From: Lepidurus packardi
Lineage: Eukaryota > Arthropoda > Branchiopoda > Notostraca > Triopsidae
Direction: 5' to 3'
DNA length: 64,000 bases
Assembly (NCBI GenBank): GCA_023053545.1
Contig: JAKZAN010000006.1
Coordinates: 11,911,412-11,975,411 of the forward strand
Below are positions 12,620 to 35,542 of the stretch, piece by piece. Within the stretch, counting starts at the first letter, position 1; the number at the start of each line of letters is the position of its first letter. The notes below the pieces were generated by a model, which was not told the DNA's origin, searched no databases, and saw only the letters and a program-made list of their open reading frames with translations. Position numbers and translations under genes: made by a program.

Positions 12620-15445
12620 TCACAGGTAACGGGGCGGATTACGGAGGCGGTCTTGGGCATCTATGTCGTTTAGTTCATCTTCCATAATATCCAAGCTATA
12701 ATCTGCGACAGAGGGGCCAGCCACCGTAGCCGCCAAGCGACTTTGCATGTTACTAGCAACAAAATTGCTATTTGGGAGTGGAGGAGCTTGTACTTTTTGC
12801 TTGGGACCCAGTAGTTGATTCCAGTTAGTAGATTGGTGCTTGGCGAGCGTTTTTAAGACAGCAGGCTTGTTGCGAACGTAATCTGGTTCCAGTTTAGGTA
12901 ACGTGTCCCATGCCTGTGAGTCCAACTTGGGTCCGTTTGGATTATAATTGGTTTTCTAGGGAAAGATTGAAAAACTGCATGAAAGTCTTGCAACGAATTT
13001 CCCGCAACTTACGTTGATTTTCAGGTTGTCTACGTCTTTAGAGCGTCTGTGGAACTCCTGCCATGTATACTGAGTAATGAGCTCCTTAACCTCGGGCGCG
13101 AGGATGAGTTCTTCGTATATTCGCTCAAGTAGCGCAGAAGCCTTTTGCTAGAGTGATGACGAACGTCATTAAAATCTCGCACGAAACTTTCGCAACATTT
13201 AAATTCCTTCTACAATTATTAGAACCAACTGAATATATTAAGTGATAACTTATAATTACTTATCTATAATTATTTTATTAGCAGAGCTTTATTCTCCATA
13301 AAAGTAGGGCACATTCCATTACAGTTAGTAGCCTAAATAATTTTAAGCTGGGTATATCGAAAATGAAAACATGTGTAGAAATTTGAATTTGAATCAACTT
13401 CAGGCTGTCTACGATGAAAAGTACCTGCTGGCAGCCTGAAAATTTTGGATAACAGAACGAAAATTTATTTACAATGGGAGCCACTTAAGACGGAACCGTG
13501 GGTTATACCGAAATATTTTTTCGTGCTAGAAGAATTTCTCACAAATAATACATTTTAAAGCATTTTAACAGACTGTACATAAAAACTAATTGTTTTAAAT
13601 GCCCACAGACTGTTGAAGCCAAAAATGTAACCGTAAGTCAGGGGTGTTGCTAAGGCTCTACATTCCCTTCCCATTGGCAGAGGGAGACGGTTGGTAAGAA
13701 GACAAAAGTATTTTGTCGCCGCAAAACTATTTTGTCTTTCTTTCGATATGCGAAAGAAAGACAAGTTTCTTTTTTTGTTTCAAGTTAAAAGTAAACAAGT
13801 TATAGAATTACATAGTGTTTTGTCCGGAACGGAATACCATTTGGTGTTAACATATTGTCTTGTTAAGCGGTTTTCACTGTATAACGAAGTTTTTGTCGCA
13901 GAATGAACATTTTGCGACAAGCAAAATGTAGGACTATGAAATTCCAAAATTCTAGTTATCATATCAAGAATTAAAAGTGTAGAACAGTAATTAAAATTCG
14001 AACAAACATTAAAAATCAGCTGGCAACAATGGAAGTCTCATCAGTAAAAATTCCCGCCGGCAAAAACCGGAACATTTCATGAACTCAAAAATACTGCGAA
14101 GAACAAGTTCAACGGCTTCAGAAGCCGTTGAACTTTGGTGCGATTGGAAATGCAACTTGATCGAAAACTGCATAATTTTTAAGGCCGTTGCACAATTTTA
14201 AAGATACAATGACTCCAAATGCCACTTTTATATGCAACGGTTATTACAATGTCTTTTAGTCCATAACCTGGACATGACGTCATCTCTATGGTTGTAAATT
14301 AAAGCTACATTGTCTCTAGATACAGTTTTGTCATTAAAGACCCTAGGAAAATGCAATCGACTTTAATACTCCAATAAAAGTTACATAAAGTCGAAATTTT
14401 ATTTGAGCACTAAATCAAAAGATGTTTAAGAGACGTTTTGCCCCGTTATAGAACTAACAATATGGAAGTTTGCAGCCAGTTATGCAAAAAACTTTGTCGA
14501 TTTCTAAGAAAACCTTGACAGTAATGTAGCTCATCCGACTAGCTGGAGTACCTGTGTTACTACTTTTGAGTTTTTGCCTTTGTCCATTCGATTTACAAAT
14601 TGAATGTCTACATGTAAGAAATAACCTAAAATTGCGAGATGTAATGTCCTGAATTGTAATAGTTTCACCCTACGTATTAACTTATTGTATGCTTTGCTGG
14701 AAAAAAATCGTGCAAAATTGGGTAAATGGTTGGCAAATTTATCGCCAACACAGCTCGTAACGGAGAAGCCATGTACGTTTAAATACGTTTAATGTGATAC
14801 GTGTCAAATAAATATAAAAATAAGTAAATAAGCAATATGCAGACGTAATAAATGTAGTAAAATCTAACCAATGGAAATTAATCTGCAACTATATGAAATA
14901 AGCTGACTAACGACAATCCTTCGATAGAGAACATATTTTGTAAAAAAAAAAAAAAAAAAAAATACCCCACAAAATAAAGCGTAAATTAAAAAATAAAATC
15001 AATCAAATCAAATAAAATAAAAATCAAGAAATCTTGTTCCGAATTTTGTCGATTTAGCATGCTAATAAACCGGCTATGTTCAGCTCCGCAGGACGATACG
15101 ATGTACTAGAAGAGGCCAGTTTAGAGACCGTGCGTAGTTTGCAAGTAAAACAGACATTATATCTTAGAGAAGTCTCATTACTTTCTGACCAATGTAAAGT
15201 TTGGATATGATCTCAATCTCACTGCGGACTACATCATAAATGATCTCGTTCAGCAAAGCCGCCAAATATGCCGAGTCAAACCAAGTTAATTGGGCTTCGG
15301 GCACGGCAGGTGTCACAACTGGCTGTTCGGGTGCTTTTTGTTTCACAACCGGTTTGGAAATAGGGATTCCCAGGAACACTGGAGCGACCCGAATGTAGGG
15401 TGCAGGATGGACATCCCCGCTATACAATTCGGGCAATAATTGCAT
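12620..15445 (-). CDS. Unrecognised three-exon protein, 244 aa
   Basis: Exons on the minus strand 15445-15182, 13147-13013 and 12955-12620 join in phase 0 with good GT-AG sites and give 244 aa. The ORF-level start is uncertain. I chose the first ATG in exon 1, but an AG just upstream (near 15466) means more 5' exons could exist. The middle is predicted helical (ALLNEIIYDVV, LLERIYEEL), and the C-terminal half is Pro/Asn-rich with an acidic patch (MEDELND). I do not recognise the family. Helical segments with PRYL-type tails recall axonemal proteins, but this is a guess. The gene converges on the ETS gene, with 210 bp between stop codons. Its 2 kb intron holds a MITE fragment, palindromes and a 22-nt poly(A) run. 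Confidence 0.7.
13732..13764. repeat. Perfect 14-bp hairpin in an intron
   Basis: TTGTCTTTCTTTCG (13732-13745) and its exact complement CGAAAGAAAGACAA (13751-13764) are separated by ATATG. More TTTTGTCGC/GCGACAA inverted pieces flank it at 13711-13930, suggesting a decayed small transposon rather than an RNA gene. Confidence 0.5.
13802..13881 (-). mobile_element. Partial copy of TA-flanked MITE (same family as 24158-24310)
   Basis: Read on the minus strand, the segment starts after TA with CAGTGAAAACCGCTTAACA and stays alignable for about 75 bp with the element at 24158-24310, sharing for example TTAACAC and ATTCCG/TCCGG blocks. The far terminal repeat is missing, so this copy is truncated. 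It lies in the long intron of the unrecognised gene. Confidence 0.6.
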
Positions 15446-17210
15446 GATGAAAGTCTGTTTCAACTAATCCCGTTTTCACGTCAAGTATCTCCAACTTTTT
15501 TCACAGCTGCACACCTTTCTAAGTAAGTTGAACGTCGGGCAAAGGTTACTCCGAAACTAGTCTCCCGGAATCAATAAGGGCTACAGCGACTGTAAAGGTA
15601 TATTGATATCTTGGTCGCTTCCCCGAATGGGGGTCAGGACCCGAACACGCATATCCACAGCTTGCTTAGCGTGTCCCAAAGGAAGGGAAAGGGCCTCTTA
15701 ACCTCATTTTCATTACGTTATACTTGAAACAATACAGTCATAGATATGGTCTGGCGTGAAGGGAGAAAAAATGAGGAAACTTCCGTAGTACATTCATCTT
15801 TTTCATTGTTCTTCCACGATTTACAGTTAATTGTTTGCATATACGCGTGATTTATTATACGTATGCATCAAGCGTTGGCGAGCTAGCCTGATTTTTCCCG
15901 ATCGCTTATCCTTGAATGACTCCAGCATGTGAATGCAAAAGCTAGTCCAATCTGAACCTGTTGACGTTCGAGACCCTCTTTTATTACAGACTTTCCTCAG
16001 CTAGCGGGGACTACCCTGCCGACTTCCAAAGCAAATAATCTGGCATACACTACATAAAATACTCGTTTGTTCTGCATTTTTCTAATAAAATATCAGCTTT
16101 ACTCCTCAAAGACAGCTCTAATGTATGCAAATACAGACGAGTTTATTATGATCGGGTATTGAGTCCAAGGCTTTCCTTCCTGACTGTATATGCGCGGTTT
16201 GTCTGCACGGGTCTTCCCCGCGTTTGTTGAGTCTCTACGCTGATTCTCACCGTCCATTTTGTTCAATCGGGAACGACAACGATGGGCTTTTCAACGGAAA
16301 TTTCAAGTTTCAACATCTCATGATAAACAGACTAATCCTCTATTTCGTTAAATGCACAGACTAGGTCAACTGGCCCAGATTCCTCGTCTACATATTCTTC
16401 GGTCACTTTACCAATAGCAGTGAAACCCAAATTTCTGGATAAATTAATTTCACGATTGGGAGTAAATTCTAGTTTTTCTTAAATAATACCTGTACCTTTC
16501 CTTTACTTAACTGTATTCCATGGAACCCAAAATGAAAGTATGGCATTGTCAACTATCTTCGGCATGGAGCTGTAGGCGTTGCTCTCTGCTCCGTAACCTT
16601 TATAAGTTAGATTACGAAACAAGGAAAGCCAAAAACGACGGACACGGGAGAAAAATAAATTAAAGATCACATCTATTCGGACACACCTTTATTCCGGGCT
16701 CGTTTATTATTACACCGGCATGACATTCACTTAGTTCTGAATCGTTTGCTTTATGGAAGCTTTTCTGTAAATGTTTTAAAATAAATTATGCATGAAGTAT
16801 TGATGTGCTTTGACATGTCTAGTACTCGTACACATCTAAGGTAACATAATTCTACAGCTGTTCTTAATTTAAAACAGATTTACTGCTCGAAAAATCTATG
16901 TATTTAGATTTAAATGATGTGGAAGACTCTTATTTACCTAAGCATTTCTAGCGAGCCAAGAATAGGGAATTTAGAATTCCTAGGGAACCACCTTGTGTAA
17001 CAAGTCATTAAGAGTATTTCCCTCTACTTTTCTTTTGCCACTTAATAGCTCAGTGACACGCAAAACAAACTCAAGAAAAGACGACAAACCTAGGGGAATC
17101 CAGCTAAAATTAGTTCTCTGTTTCTGTCTCCCCGTTCATTCACGAAACATGAATTGCAACATAATTAAAGTCCCCGTTTTCCGAAATATGGCAATGGAAC
17201 ATGGAGCAAT
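15446..17210. other. Intergenic region upstream of the IkB-like gene
   Basis: This divergent stretch holds no reading frame I would call. Near its right end a kB-like decamer (GGGGAATCCA, 17093-17102, one mismatch to GGGRNWYYCC) precedes the two consensus sites listed separately. No repeats were recognised. Confidence 0.5.
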
Positions 17211-17230
17211 GGGAGACTCCGGGATTTCCC
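17211..17230 (+). promoter_or_regulatory. Tandem NF-kB/Rel (kB) sites
   Basis: Two decamers fitting GGGRNWYYCC lie directly end to end: GGGAGACTCC (17211-17220) and GGGATTTCCC (17221-17230). They sit 194 bp before the start codon of an IkB/BCL3-like gene, and a third near-match is at 17093-17102. IkB genes in other animals are commonly induced by Rel factors through kB sites, giving negative feedback. The motifs are seen directly; Rel binding is inference. Confidence 0.6.
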
Positions 17231-17423
17231 CGTTCGTAGGCTCTCCGTCATGAACATTCTCCCGTTACTCTCTCGAGCTCGCTAGTACTTTAGACCAGCG
17301 GTTACCTCGTCAGCACAACGCATTCAATCCCCAGCAGCTGAAAGCTCAGGACGGTCTTCTTGTTGCCAGTTTCAAACGAAAAGCATCTCAGATAGAAAGA
17401 GCATCTCAAAAGATCTCAAAAGA

Positions 17424-19615
17424 ATGAAACAAATGCTCAAAACGTGTAACCGCAGCATGAAACGAAAGTGTCCCCGGTGTGGTTTCTCAAATTCCATCAC
17501 TTCTCCCCATCAATTTGTAGTAACCACCGCATCGGTGGCTACTCAGTGCAGCGAACTTGATTTTGTTAGTAGTACAAGTCCCAAGCCAGTGAAAAGTAGC
17601 TGGGATAGTGTGGCTAGAACGACTGTTCCGAATTACGCAGGTATAAAGAGGAAGATGATGGACATTTATGAAATCCAGATGAAAAAGTCAAAAATGTCTT
17701 TCGAGGAGAAGCCTATTAATAATTCAGTTTCGAACTGGTTTTCACCTGTATCAGCGCCGTCAGAAGTGTCATCATCACTGAATACAACTTCCGGATCTCT
17801 TCCATCGCCAGCTCAAATTCCAACTGCGCCCAACACCGAAGCCCTGAAATTCCAATCATTAGCCAAACTTAAACCCAATATGACCCTCCCATTTCTGGGT
17901 TGCGGATTGCAGACCATCGACTACTCGGCCATTTCCAGTGCTCTCACTGAGCGTGGGAATAGTTATCAGAATCACAGGCTGATTAATAATGAAATGGCTC
18001 TCGACCTCTCCCCTGTAATTCGCAGTACGCCGCTACTTATACAGACTACCATGCTAGAGGCCAAACGGCTTTCGAACCCACAACAACTGAACAAGTCCAT
18101 TTGCCAAGGTTACCCAGAATACGGGGTTCATAACTTGTTTCTCCCACGTCATGAGAATAGACCCTCGCACAGCCTTTCGCCCCCAAGTATAGACGTAACC
18201 TCCACAACAACCCCCTACGCAGCTGATTGCAAAATTGGCAGCCCTAGCATTAGTCAATCTGACGCGGTCCACGTTTTCCAGTCTGCCGTTGCGGATAACT
18301 GTATTACAGATGAAGACACGTGGGAAAGCGAAAGGTAAAAATTATAATTATAAAAATCGTCACAGTTTATAGCCCACTATGATTTCCTAATTCAAATGCC
18401 AAAAACGTACCTATTAAATGATATAATTTAACATCTTCTGTGCCATAAGATAATTAGGTTATAGTCTGTTAAGATTGAAATTCAAGACAAGCATGAAATT
18501 GGATCTACTTTATAAGTATTGGACCTAAGTTATAACTAAGTCCTTTATTGGACCTAAGTTATAACTATGTCCTTTATTGGACCTAAGTTATAACTATGTG
18601 AAATATTTAGAACTATTTTTTACCTATACTAAGCGGGTTAATGTTACAGCTTGACAATAGAAGTCATAAGAAATAAGTAGTTGTAGTAAGAAAGTAACGC
18701 AATTTTGTTTGAAAAGTTATAATTATTTTTGTAATAGATGACTAAAATGTCAATATCCTTAATTAGCTTATATCTTGCGTGTGTCAATGAACTTGCATCA
18801 CCGAACCTAGCAGTCTAATTTCAGATTTAAAAACTTCGGGAAATTTAAAAAAAAAATTTCCTTGTTTCAGTTCTGTGCATGAAGCGGTTTTCCGGGGAGA
18901 TGTCGCTCGCGTCGAACATGAATGCCAGAGAAGAAATGGAGATCTATATACGAAGGACAACAATGGAGAAGTAATTTCGCTTTTAACACTACAATAGTTA
19001 TTTAAGCCCTAGATCTAAACTGAGATTTTCGTTTTTCAGACCCCGCTTCACATGGCAATAAGGATGGGAAATAGCGAAATTACTCACGTTTTGCTCAAAT
19101 ATGGTGCCAATGTAGCAGCCAAAGACCGCCAAGGTAACAATGCGCTACATTTTATCGCTCGTGCGGGTAGCGTACTCTGCATGGAGGCGATAACGAGTCA
19201 TGGAATGTCTATTCCACCTAAAGTGGCGAACGCCCTTAACGACGATGGTTATGCGCCTTTCCATTTGGCCGTTCGAAGTAGACGAGTGGATGTAATGGCT
19301 CATTTAATTAACTTGGGAGCTCAAGTAAACCAACCGGTAAGCTTTCTTCCTTTAAGACTTCAAGTTTCATTCGGAAGCTTTATTACAATAATAACACTTT
19401 TATTACAGGATGGACGGAGTGGGAGAACAGCTTTGTTTCACGCAGTGACTCTGAATTTTCCTGAAATGGCCTTGCAATTAATGGACCACGGTGCTAAAAC
19501 GAATTGTGCGGATTTCTCGGGTACTACGCCCCTTGCTGCAGCTCATGGCATTAATAAGCAAATGGCCACCCTGCTCATGTCCAAGAATAGCAAACTTCGC
19601 AACCAGCAACAATAG
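17424..19615 (+). CDS. BCL3-like / nuclear IkB ankyrin-repeat protein
   Basis: Exons 17424-18334, 18871-18970, 19040-19336 and 19409-19615 give 504 aa. The first ~303 residues are low-complexity and Ser/Thr/Pro-rich, with a basic stretch (IKRKMMDIYEIQMKKSK) and a CPRC pair near the start. Six ankyrin repeats follow, including TPLHMAIRMGNSE, APFHLAVRSRRVDVM and RSGRTALFHAV, the last being the typical fifth-repeat phrase of BCL3/IkB-zeta/IkB proteins. I saw no DSGxxS phosphodegron, which fits the nuclear (BCL3/IkB-zeta) rather than the cytoplasmic, degradable class. The likely role is binding Rel dimers and tuning immune gene expression. Exon 1 could be preceded by 5' UTR exons. A 29-bp tandem repeat lies in intron 1. 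Confidence 0.88.
18517..18599. repeat. 29-bp tandem repeat, three copies
   Basis: A unit beginning TATTGGACCTAAGTTATAAC repeats at 18517, 18546 and 18575 with period 29 and only one internal difference (CTAAG versus CTATG). It lies in intron 1 of the IkB-like gene. It has no unique spacers and is a minisatellite. Confidence 0.85.
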
Positions 19616-21092
19616 AATAGTTTAAAAAAATAGTGCACTTCAAAATAATTGATTTTAATGGGAGAAAATATTGCATAATCTGGTCAATAAAAGACGATAA
19701 CTTGGGTGATACGTTTGCATATTGCAATTAAAATCTCGCTGTGTCCCATTTATTTCAACAAAAATAATTAAGCTACATTATTTTTGTAACATTACAATAC
19801 CAATATGGAACTTGGAATCTAATAGTCGAATTACTATTTGTATTTATAAAGTTGTAAGTGAATTTTCGAAAGAACATTGCAATTAAGGAAAGTCAATCAG
19901 CTAATTGAGAAAATACCGATTATGGAGTGCTCAAATGAATTCTCTAATACATAAAATAAATTCAACTGTTTGTTGCAAATTGTTTACATTATTATGTTTG
20001 AAGGCCATATAAGCTACTGTTCTACTAATACTTTCACTACAGACGACTGTCTCTCCCTTGTAGTCAAGTTCTCTGCTTCCAATATACGGTTCTGAACGTC
20101 TAAAAGACATCGATCATAGAAACTAGGAAAAAACGTGACTGGAAAGATCGAGATCGTGCAAAACAGGATGACCTTACCCACACTACCTATCCCAGTCATC
20201 AGTGGCTTCCTGTAATAATCATCCTCGTTAGCTCCCCAACTTTGACCCTTGACTCGATCCCCATAGACTGCTTCTCATATACCAGATTTTAGCTAAAACT
20301 CCGAGTGAAAAGCGAAAACCTCTATAGCTCCAACAGCCTAAAAGTTGCAGCAGTTGACGAAAAACTGTACAAACGTGCGCTCTGGTACAAGTTCTAGATC
20401 CCAAAGTTTCTTACTGATACTATAAACGTAGAATTTATTTTAGATCTTACATGGTTTCGGTAGACCTATATCAGATGTCACGTGATCAAAGGGATCAAAA
20501 GCGAAGTGAGTATAGACAGAAGCCTGTTTCTGTTGTTATCAGCGTTTTACCAGATCGCAATCCCTTTCCAGTCCGAGTTGTAACTTCAATGCTTTAGTCA
20601 GTGAATTGTGATGTGAGTCTGTCCTTTCTGTTAAAAGTGCCCAGTTTCGCCTACAAGTAGGAAATGAGTCATTTCAGCTAGATACGTTAATTTCCCCTCC
20701 CTTGTAACAATACTTCGTATCGAAGCGTGCAGCTTAGACCCTTACAAAAACCTTGGAATGGCGGATGCTTCAATTGGTCCATTAGCTATATAACATAACG
20801 TCACTCACATACACGTGAAAAAAGAATCCAACGCAAAAACAAGTCCTGCCAGTATTCCACTGACTCTATCGGACTGTACAACGTGGATTGTATCGGATTG
20901 TACAACGTCATTCGTGCCCTATTTCGCGGAATCTTTTTATTATAAACACAAACCTAAAAGCGAAGAAAGTAACCTCACGTGGTAGAGGAATAATCCCCGC
21001 GTTTCACAACATTCAAATTCCTGTATTGTTTTTCGTCGGCGCAAGGCAACGAGCTCCTACACAGCACAAGTGGGTGTTCATCGATCTACATC
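19616..21092. other. Intergenic region between IkB-like gene and formin
   Basis: The first ~80 bp are the 3' UTR of the IkB-like gene, with an AATAAA signal at 19686-19691. The last ~300 bp include a TATA-like element (GCTATATAAC near 20785) about 300 bp before the formin start. No gene was seen between. Confidence 0.55.
19686..19691 (+). terminator. Polyadenylation signal of the IkB-like gene
   Basis: AATAAA lies 71 bp after the stop codon, in an otherwise AT-rich 3' UTR. Confidence 0.55.
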
Positions 21093-31329
<10,237 letters not shown>

Positions 31330-31966
31330 ATTGTTTGATCTGCAGCCTTCGTCTTATTATGGGGCTTCCTGGAGCCTACACTTTTACAATTGTAATGGAT
31401 TTTGGTCTCGCCCAAAGTGCATGACAGCCCTCTGATGGGCACTTGAGTTCTGGAAATCTTTTGTAACTTAGATACCTCCTTCCCTCCCCCTTCCCCCTTT
31501 CCTGTTCAATTATCGCACGGCTTGTGATATGTACATACATTATTGTCATACAAGAGTTGAGGCTACGAGGGAAAACTTGACTTTCTTGTCTGTGGGCAGT
31601 CAACCAAGAGTCGTAAATCTTGTATGAAAAAAGGTGAGAGAAGTACAGTTGACAATGGCAGATTAACTGTCAAAGTCAACACAATTAAAAGTCGAGGACC
31701 ACCTTCTGACTCCCGCTGTTGGCCTTTAAAGACTATTAACAAGACCTTCAGAGGAAGACGGAGCCTCTTGGCGAAACAAAGGTAGGTAGATACTAGTGAG
31801 TTTATGAACAATGGGAAAGCGAAAATGGGCTTCCACGAAAGCCAACAATGAACTTTTATCCGTACACTCAATCTTCCTCTTAACCAAACGCCATGTTCAG
31901 CTGATTTAACTCCGATCTCCATTCTACTTTACACAGAACGACTGTTTATTTTTAATAATTTTTTTG

Positions 31967-31972
31967 AATAAA
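31967..31972 (+). terminator. Candidate formin polyadenylation signal
   Basis: AATAAA lies about 640 bp after the formin stop, directly upstream of a perfect hairpin. It is the clearest signal found by eye, but a nearer variant signal cannot be excluded. Confidence 0.35.
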
Positions 31973-31987
31973 ATCCGGGTTAGTTAG

Positions 31988-32023
31988 TTTTTCTCTCCAT
32001 CCAAGTGCGGATGGAGAGAAAAA
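31988..32023. repeat. Perfect 15-bp stem hairpin
   Basis: TTTTTCTCTCCATCC (31988-32002) and its exact complement (32009-32023) flank the loop AAGTGC. It sits 16 bp after the candidate formin poly(A) signal. The stem is too short for a typical microRNA precursor; function unknown. Confidence 0.6.
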
Positions 32024-32543
32024 GGATACCCAAATGTAAAAAGCCATGGTTTACGTTTTATTTTTTGGTTCCTCGCATCCTGTCCCTTCATGCTTTAAAT
32101 TTGTAATTTCCGTATGCAAAAACTGCCTTCGATTTAGCTTCAGTTAGGGAAATAAGACACTTCAAATTTCTGTATTTTCTAAAAAATGAAAATAGGCGAT
32201 CAAAGCTCCGATATGTATACATATAATCAACTCATCAATCAAGTTACGTTAGATTTAGATTGAAGGAACTGTCTTTTGGCACAAAACTTTGGCCAACTAT
32301 ATCAACATTTATTCAAAAGTTAATTTAACTTTTAATGCCAACTTACAGTTTTAGTATCATAACTGTATTTCTTAATGCCTTTAAGAATAGCAAATCACTG
32401 GTTTACCATCTATTTCGGTCACATATATAGCGTTAAACAGAAAGGAATGATGCTAACTCTTTTCAACAATGTATAAACCGCTTACTTCATTACTGCATAT
32501 GTCAAATAATATCCAGTAGCCCAAATGACAAGAGTTTCAAGTA

Positions 32544-33178
32544 CAGTAGATGCCACTTATTGTGATCACATTTGCCAAGTGATTACTGATTCGATTAAGC
32601 GGAGATTATAATAACCGAAAATAAGAAAGATGCAATAGAATGCTACGGTTATAATCGGCACGTGAAACGAAGTGGCTTCTTTAAACAAAGAAACAAAACA
32701 TTTCCTAATTTTTGACACCTCCCAACACGTTTCCTTTTTCTAGATTCACTATCCCCACTATTGTTTATTTCGTAACGATTTTTCGACCATTTTGATAGAG
32801 ATGATTTTGAAATCTTAACTAAACGGCCACTTCCCTTTGTGGCAAATATTTTAAATTTAAGTTTTCATACGTTACAATGAATCGCAACTTCTCCTTTACA
32901 TTTAAATAAACTTTTTCTTGTTCGTCGCCATTTTTATACAACCACACGTCTAAAACACAATTAACACTGCGCCTTTGAACCCTACTACTACGCTTAGTAG
33001 GGCTCTCAACACGATATCCCATCTAACTTACCCAGTCAAGTAAAGGAACTGGTCATTAAATTGAATAATGCTCATTTAATTAACTGGGGAGTTTACAAGG
33101 GATTTTCCCTAAGCGGAGTAATAAGCTGAAAATGATAGAATTGGTCAAAATGACGTGAACGCAATGTCATTGGTGAAA
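32544..33178 (-). mobile_element. Pogo/Tigger-like element, copy A
   Basis: The right end of the element (minus orientation) is TA followed by CAGTAGATGCCACTTATTGT. About 635 bp align with the element at 57912-58789, including the segment encoding a CENP-B-type helix-turn-helix (YLPQREVAV here, HVPQREAAV in copy B). The far terminal repeat is not found; homology stops near 33178. The coding part is broken, so the copy is non-autonomous. Confidence 0.7.
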
Positions 33179-35542
33179 AACACACACCGGAATTGCATAA
33201 CGGATGACTTACGGAATGTGCGAAATAAAAAAGTTGCAAAGGCACAACCCTTTCTCACATTTTTAAGAGAGTGGGGATTTTCTCCCTCTCCAAGCGGATC
33301 GTTTTTACCTAAAAAGAAGGATGGCCCGGTGCCCCCCACACTTTGCCAAGTGCGAAAATCCTAATTGCTGATGATGGCTCGGTTTGTCGTTTCGCTTGTC
33401 CTCGGTCACCAAGCGGCTGTAATTTCTTGTCGGGACAGGAGGTCCTGAAGATCAAGGAGCCATATGGTTCGCGTGCGGTTGACGGGTTTTTCCTTCCCTT
33501 CTATTCTTTTCCCCTTTCTGCGTTTCCTCCCACCCCCCACAAAAATTTTCTCACTCCAAAAGGGGGAGGAAAAAGACCGGCAATTAAAGAATGGAATAGG
33601 AAAGTGTTGATTCTCCAGTAAATATACAAGGTTAGCTGCGCAAATACCCTTTCGTCTTGCTTGGCTATTAATATTTTCCCTTTGACTTTCCTATTGTCGC
33701 GAGGAAGATCAACGACGGGACACGTACCCATACATCCACGCACACACATCCAAGTTCACCAAAAGCGACCCTTTTCCTAGTTTTCTAACTCGCTGCATCG
33801 GCGCCGTTCCGTGTTTGTGTGGCGGTGCCGTTCTGTCCGCAGCCATTGTGTTGCCTGGCGCCACGAAGCTGATGGTATGGGGCGCCCGTTTGGACGTATT
33901 CGAAGGTAATCGGTGGCAAGCCATCTTTCTTCTCCCCCCACCCCAAATCGAATCTTTTCTATTCCCTTTACATTATACTCCATCTTTTGGTTTTAGGGGT
34001 TCCTTTCTATGCCTCCTGTGCCAGGCGACAACAATAGGAATGGGTTCCCAATAATTTTTTCCCCTCCCAAACCTATTGTATTGTATTTATACCGTATATC
34101 GGACGTGGTCATGCTGGCAATGGTGGTTCCCCTTGGATATGCCATACTTCACGATAGTAGTATACTCCTTACCATACCATCAGCACCTATTCTTCTTCGT
34201 CAAACTGCGTGTACTGCTGTGGTCTTCTTTGGAACAAGACCGAAAGCTGTTGTACGATACCAGCGAACGATAAAACCATTGCCAAAGAGAAGACTTGGTA
34301 GGTTTTTCGAAACCCCATAAACCTGATTACCATACTAACATGCTGTTTTGTTCAGCATCGTTTCCTCGCCTTGTCAGGATTCCTCTGTTTCATGAATTCC
34401 TGCAATATGCGCATTTTTAACCCTCCGGACATTGAGCACAGTCTTGGACCATTTTCGATGTGACAACAGATTAAAGTCAAAAGCCTCGGAATTGTGTGTT
34501 TGCTTCCCAAAGAAAATTGAATTCTTATTTAGCGGAATATTTAGAACGTTATTCAATGCGATGCATTGTGTTTTGATTTTAACTTTGCTTTTCTTTGAAA
34601 TTTACACAAGTAATAGCTCTTATAAGCTCCTTATAAACAAAGAACAATGTAAGCTCATCGGGAGTTTTATTTCATAGTTTACAGTCAACGTTACATAATA
34701 CTTGCAAATCAGATCCATATTGGCCAAATTTCAACGTTTAAAATAGAAAAGGTATTGCCTCTAATGTTCAAGAAAAATCTTCAAAATTCTTGAGAAAAGT
34801 ACAAATCAAATCTTACTCTTAAAATACACAAAAGCAAGCTGAACATGAAACACCAAGTTTCCTTAAAAAGTGGTACGGCAACAGTTACAACAATTCGTCT
34901 ATTCTGCTTTTGATTTTTTTTCTTTTTTTTGGTTTACCAAAAGTATTCATTATTGTTGGCCGTATTTCCCTTGCTGACGCAGTACAACTGTAATACGCAG
35001 ACATACCAGCAGCCAACCCCGCTACTGCAAAAACGTAAAATAATTCTTAGAATTGGATAGTATTGTTATTTTACATTTTATTAATTCGTAATTGGAACAT
35101 CTAGTAAAATTCATCTTTCACAATTCTCACAGATTGAAGTAGTAAAAATGCCTCTACGTTCTATATTAGTTCTGCGACGTTTCGATGTCGTCTTATTCTT
35201 TTCTTATAGTCTAAGCTTCTTTACCGTAAGCTTGAAGTTATTTTGCTGTGATATTAAGCACTTTAACTTTGTTATTGCATTAAGTTTTGAATAAAACGTG
35301 CCATAATTATTTATTTAATTGCAAAATTATACTTTCACGTTTGTCGTATTTTAAGCGTATAGTGTTGAAAAGATGGTTAACACACTGAAAAATTAGTTCT
35401 AATTAACAGGAGCTATTCAAAAATCGCTATAGAGACGTCTAAGATTCTAAAGACTTTAGGATGTCCGAAGAGAACAATTTTTTCGTTTAGGCTGACCCCA
35501 GTTCTAGAACACTTTCTTCTATCGGCTAATCGCCCGATTTGT

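Noticed and set aside
13732-13764. MicroRNA precursor
   Set aside because: The stem is only 14 bp with low-complexity T/C content; flanking inverted pieces suggest a transposon relic.
18517-18599. Possible CRISPR-like array
   Set aside because: The 29-bp units abut directly without unique spacers, and the context is a eukaryotic intron.
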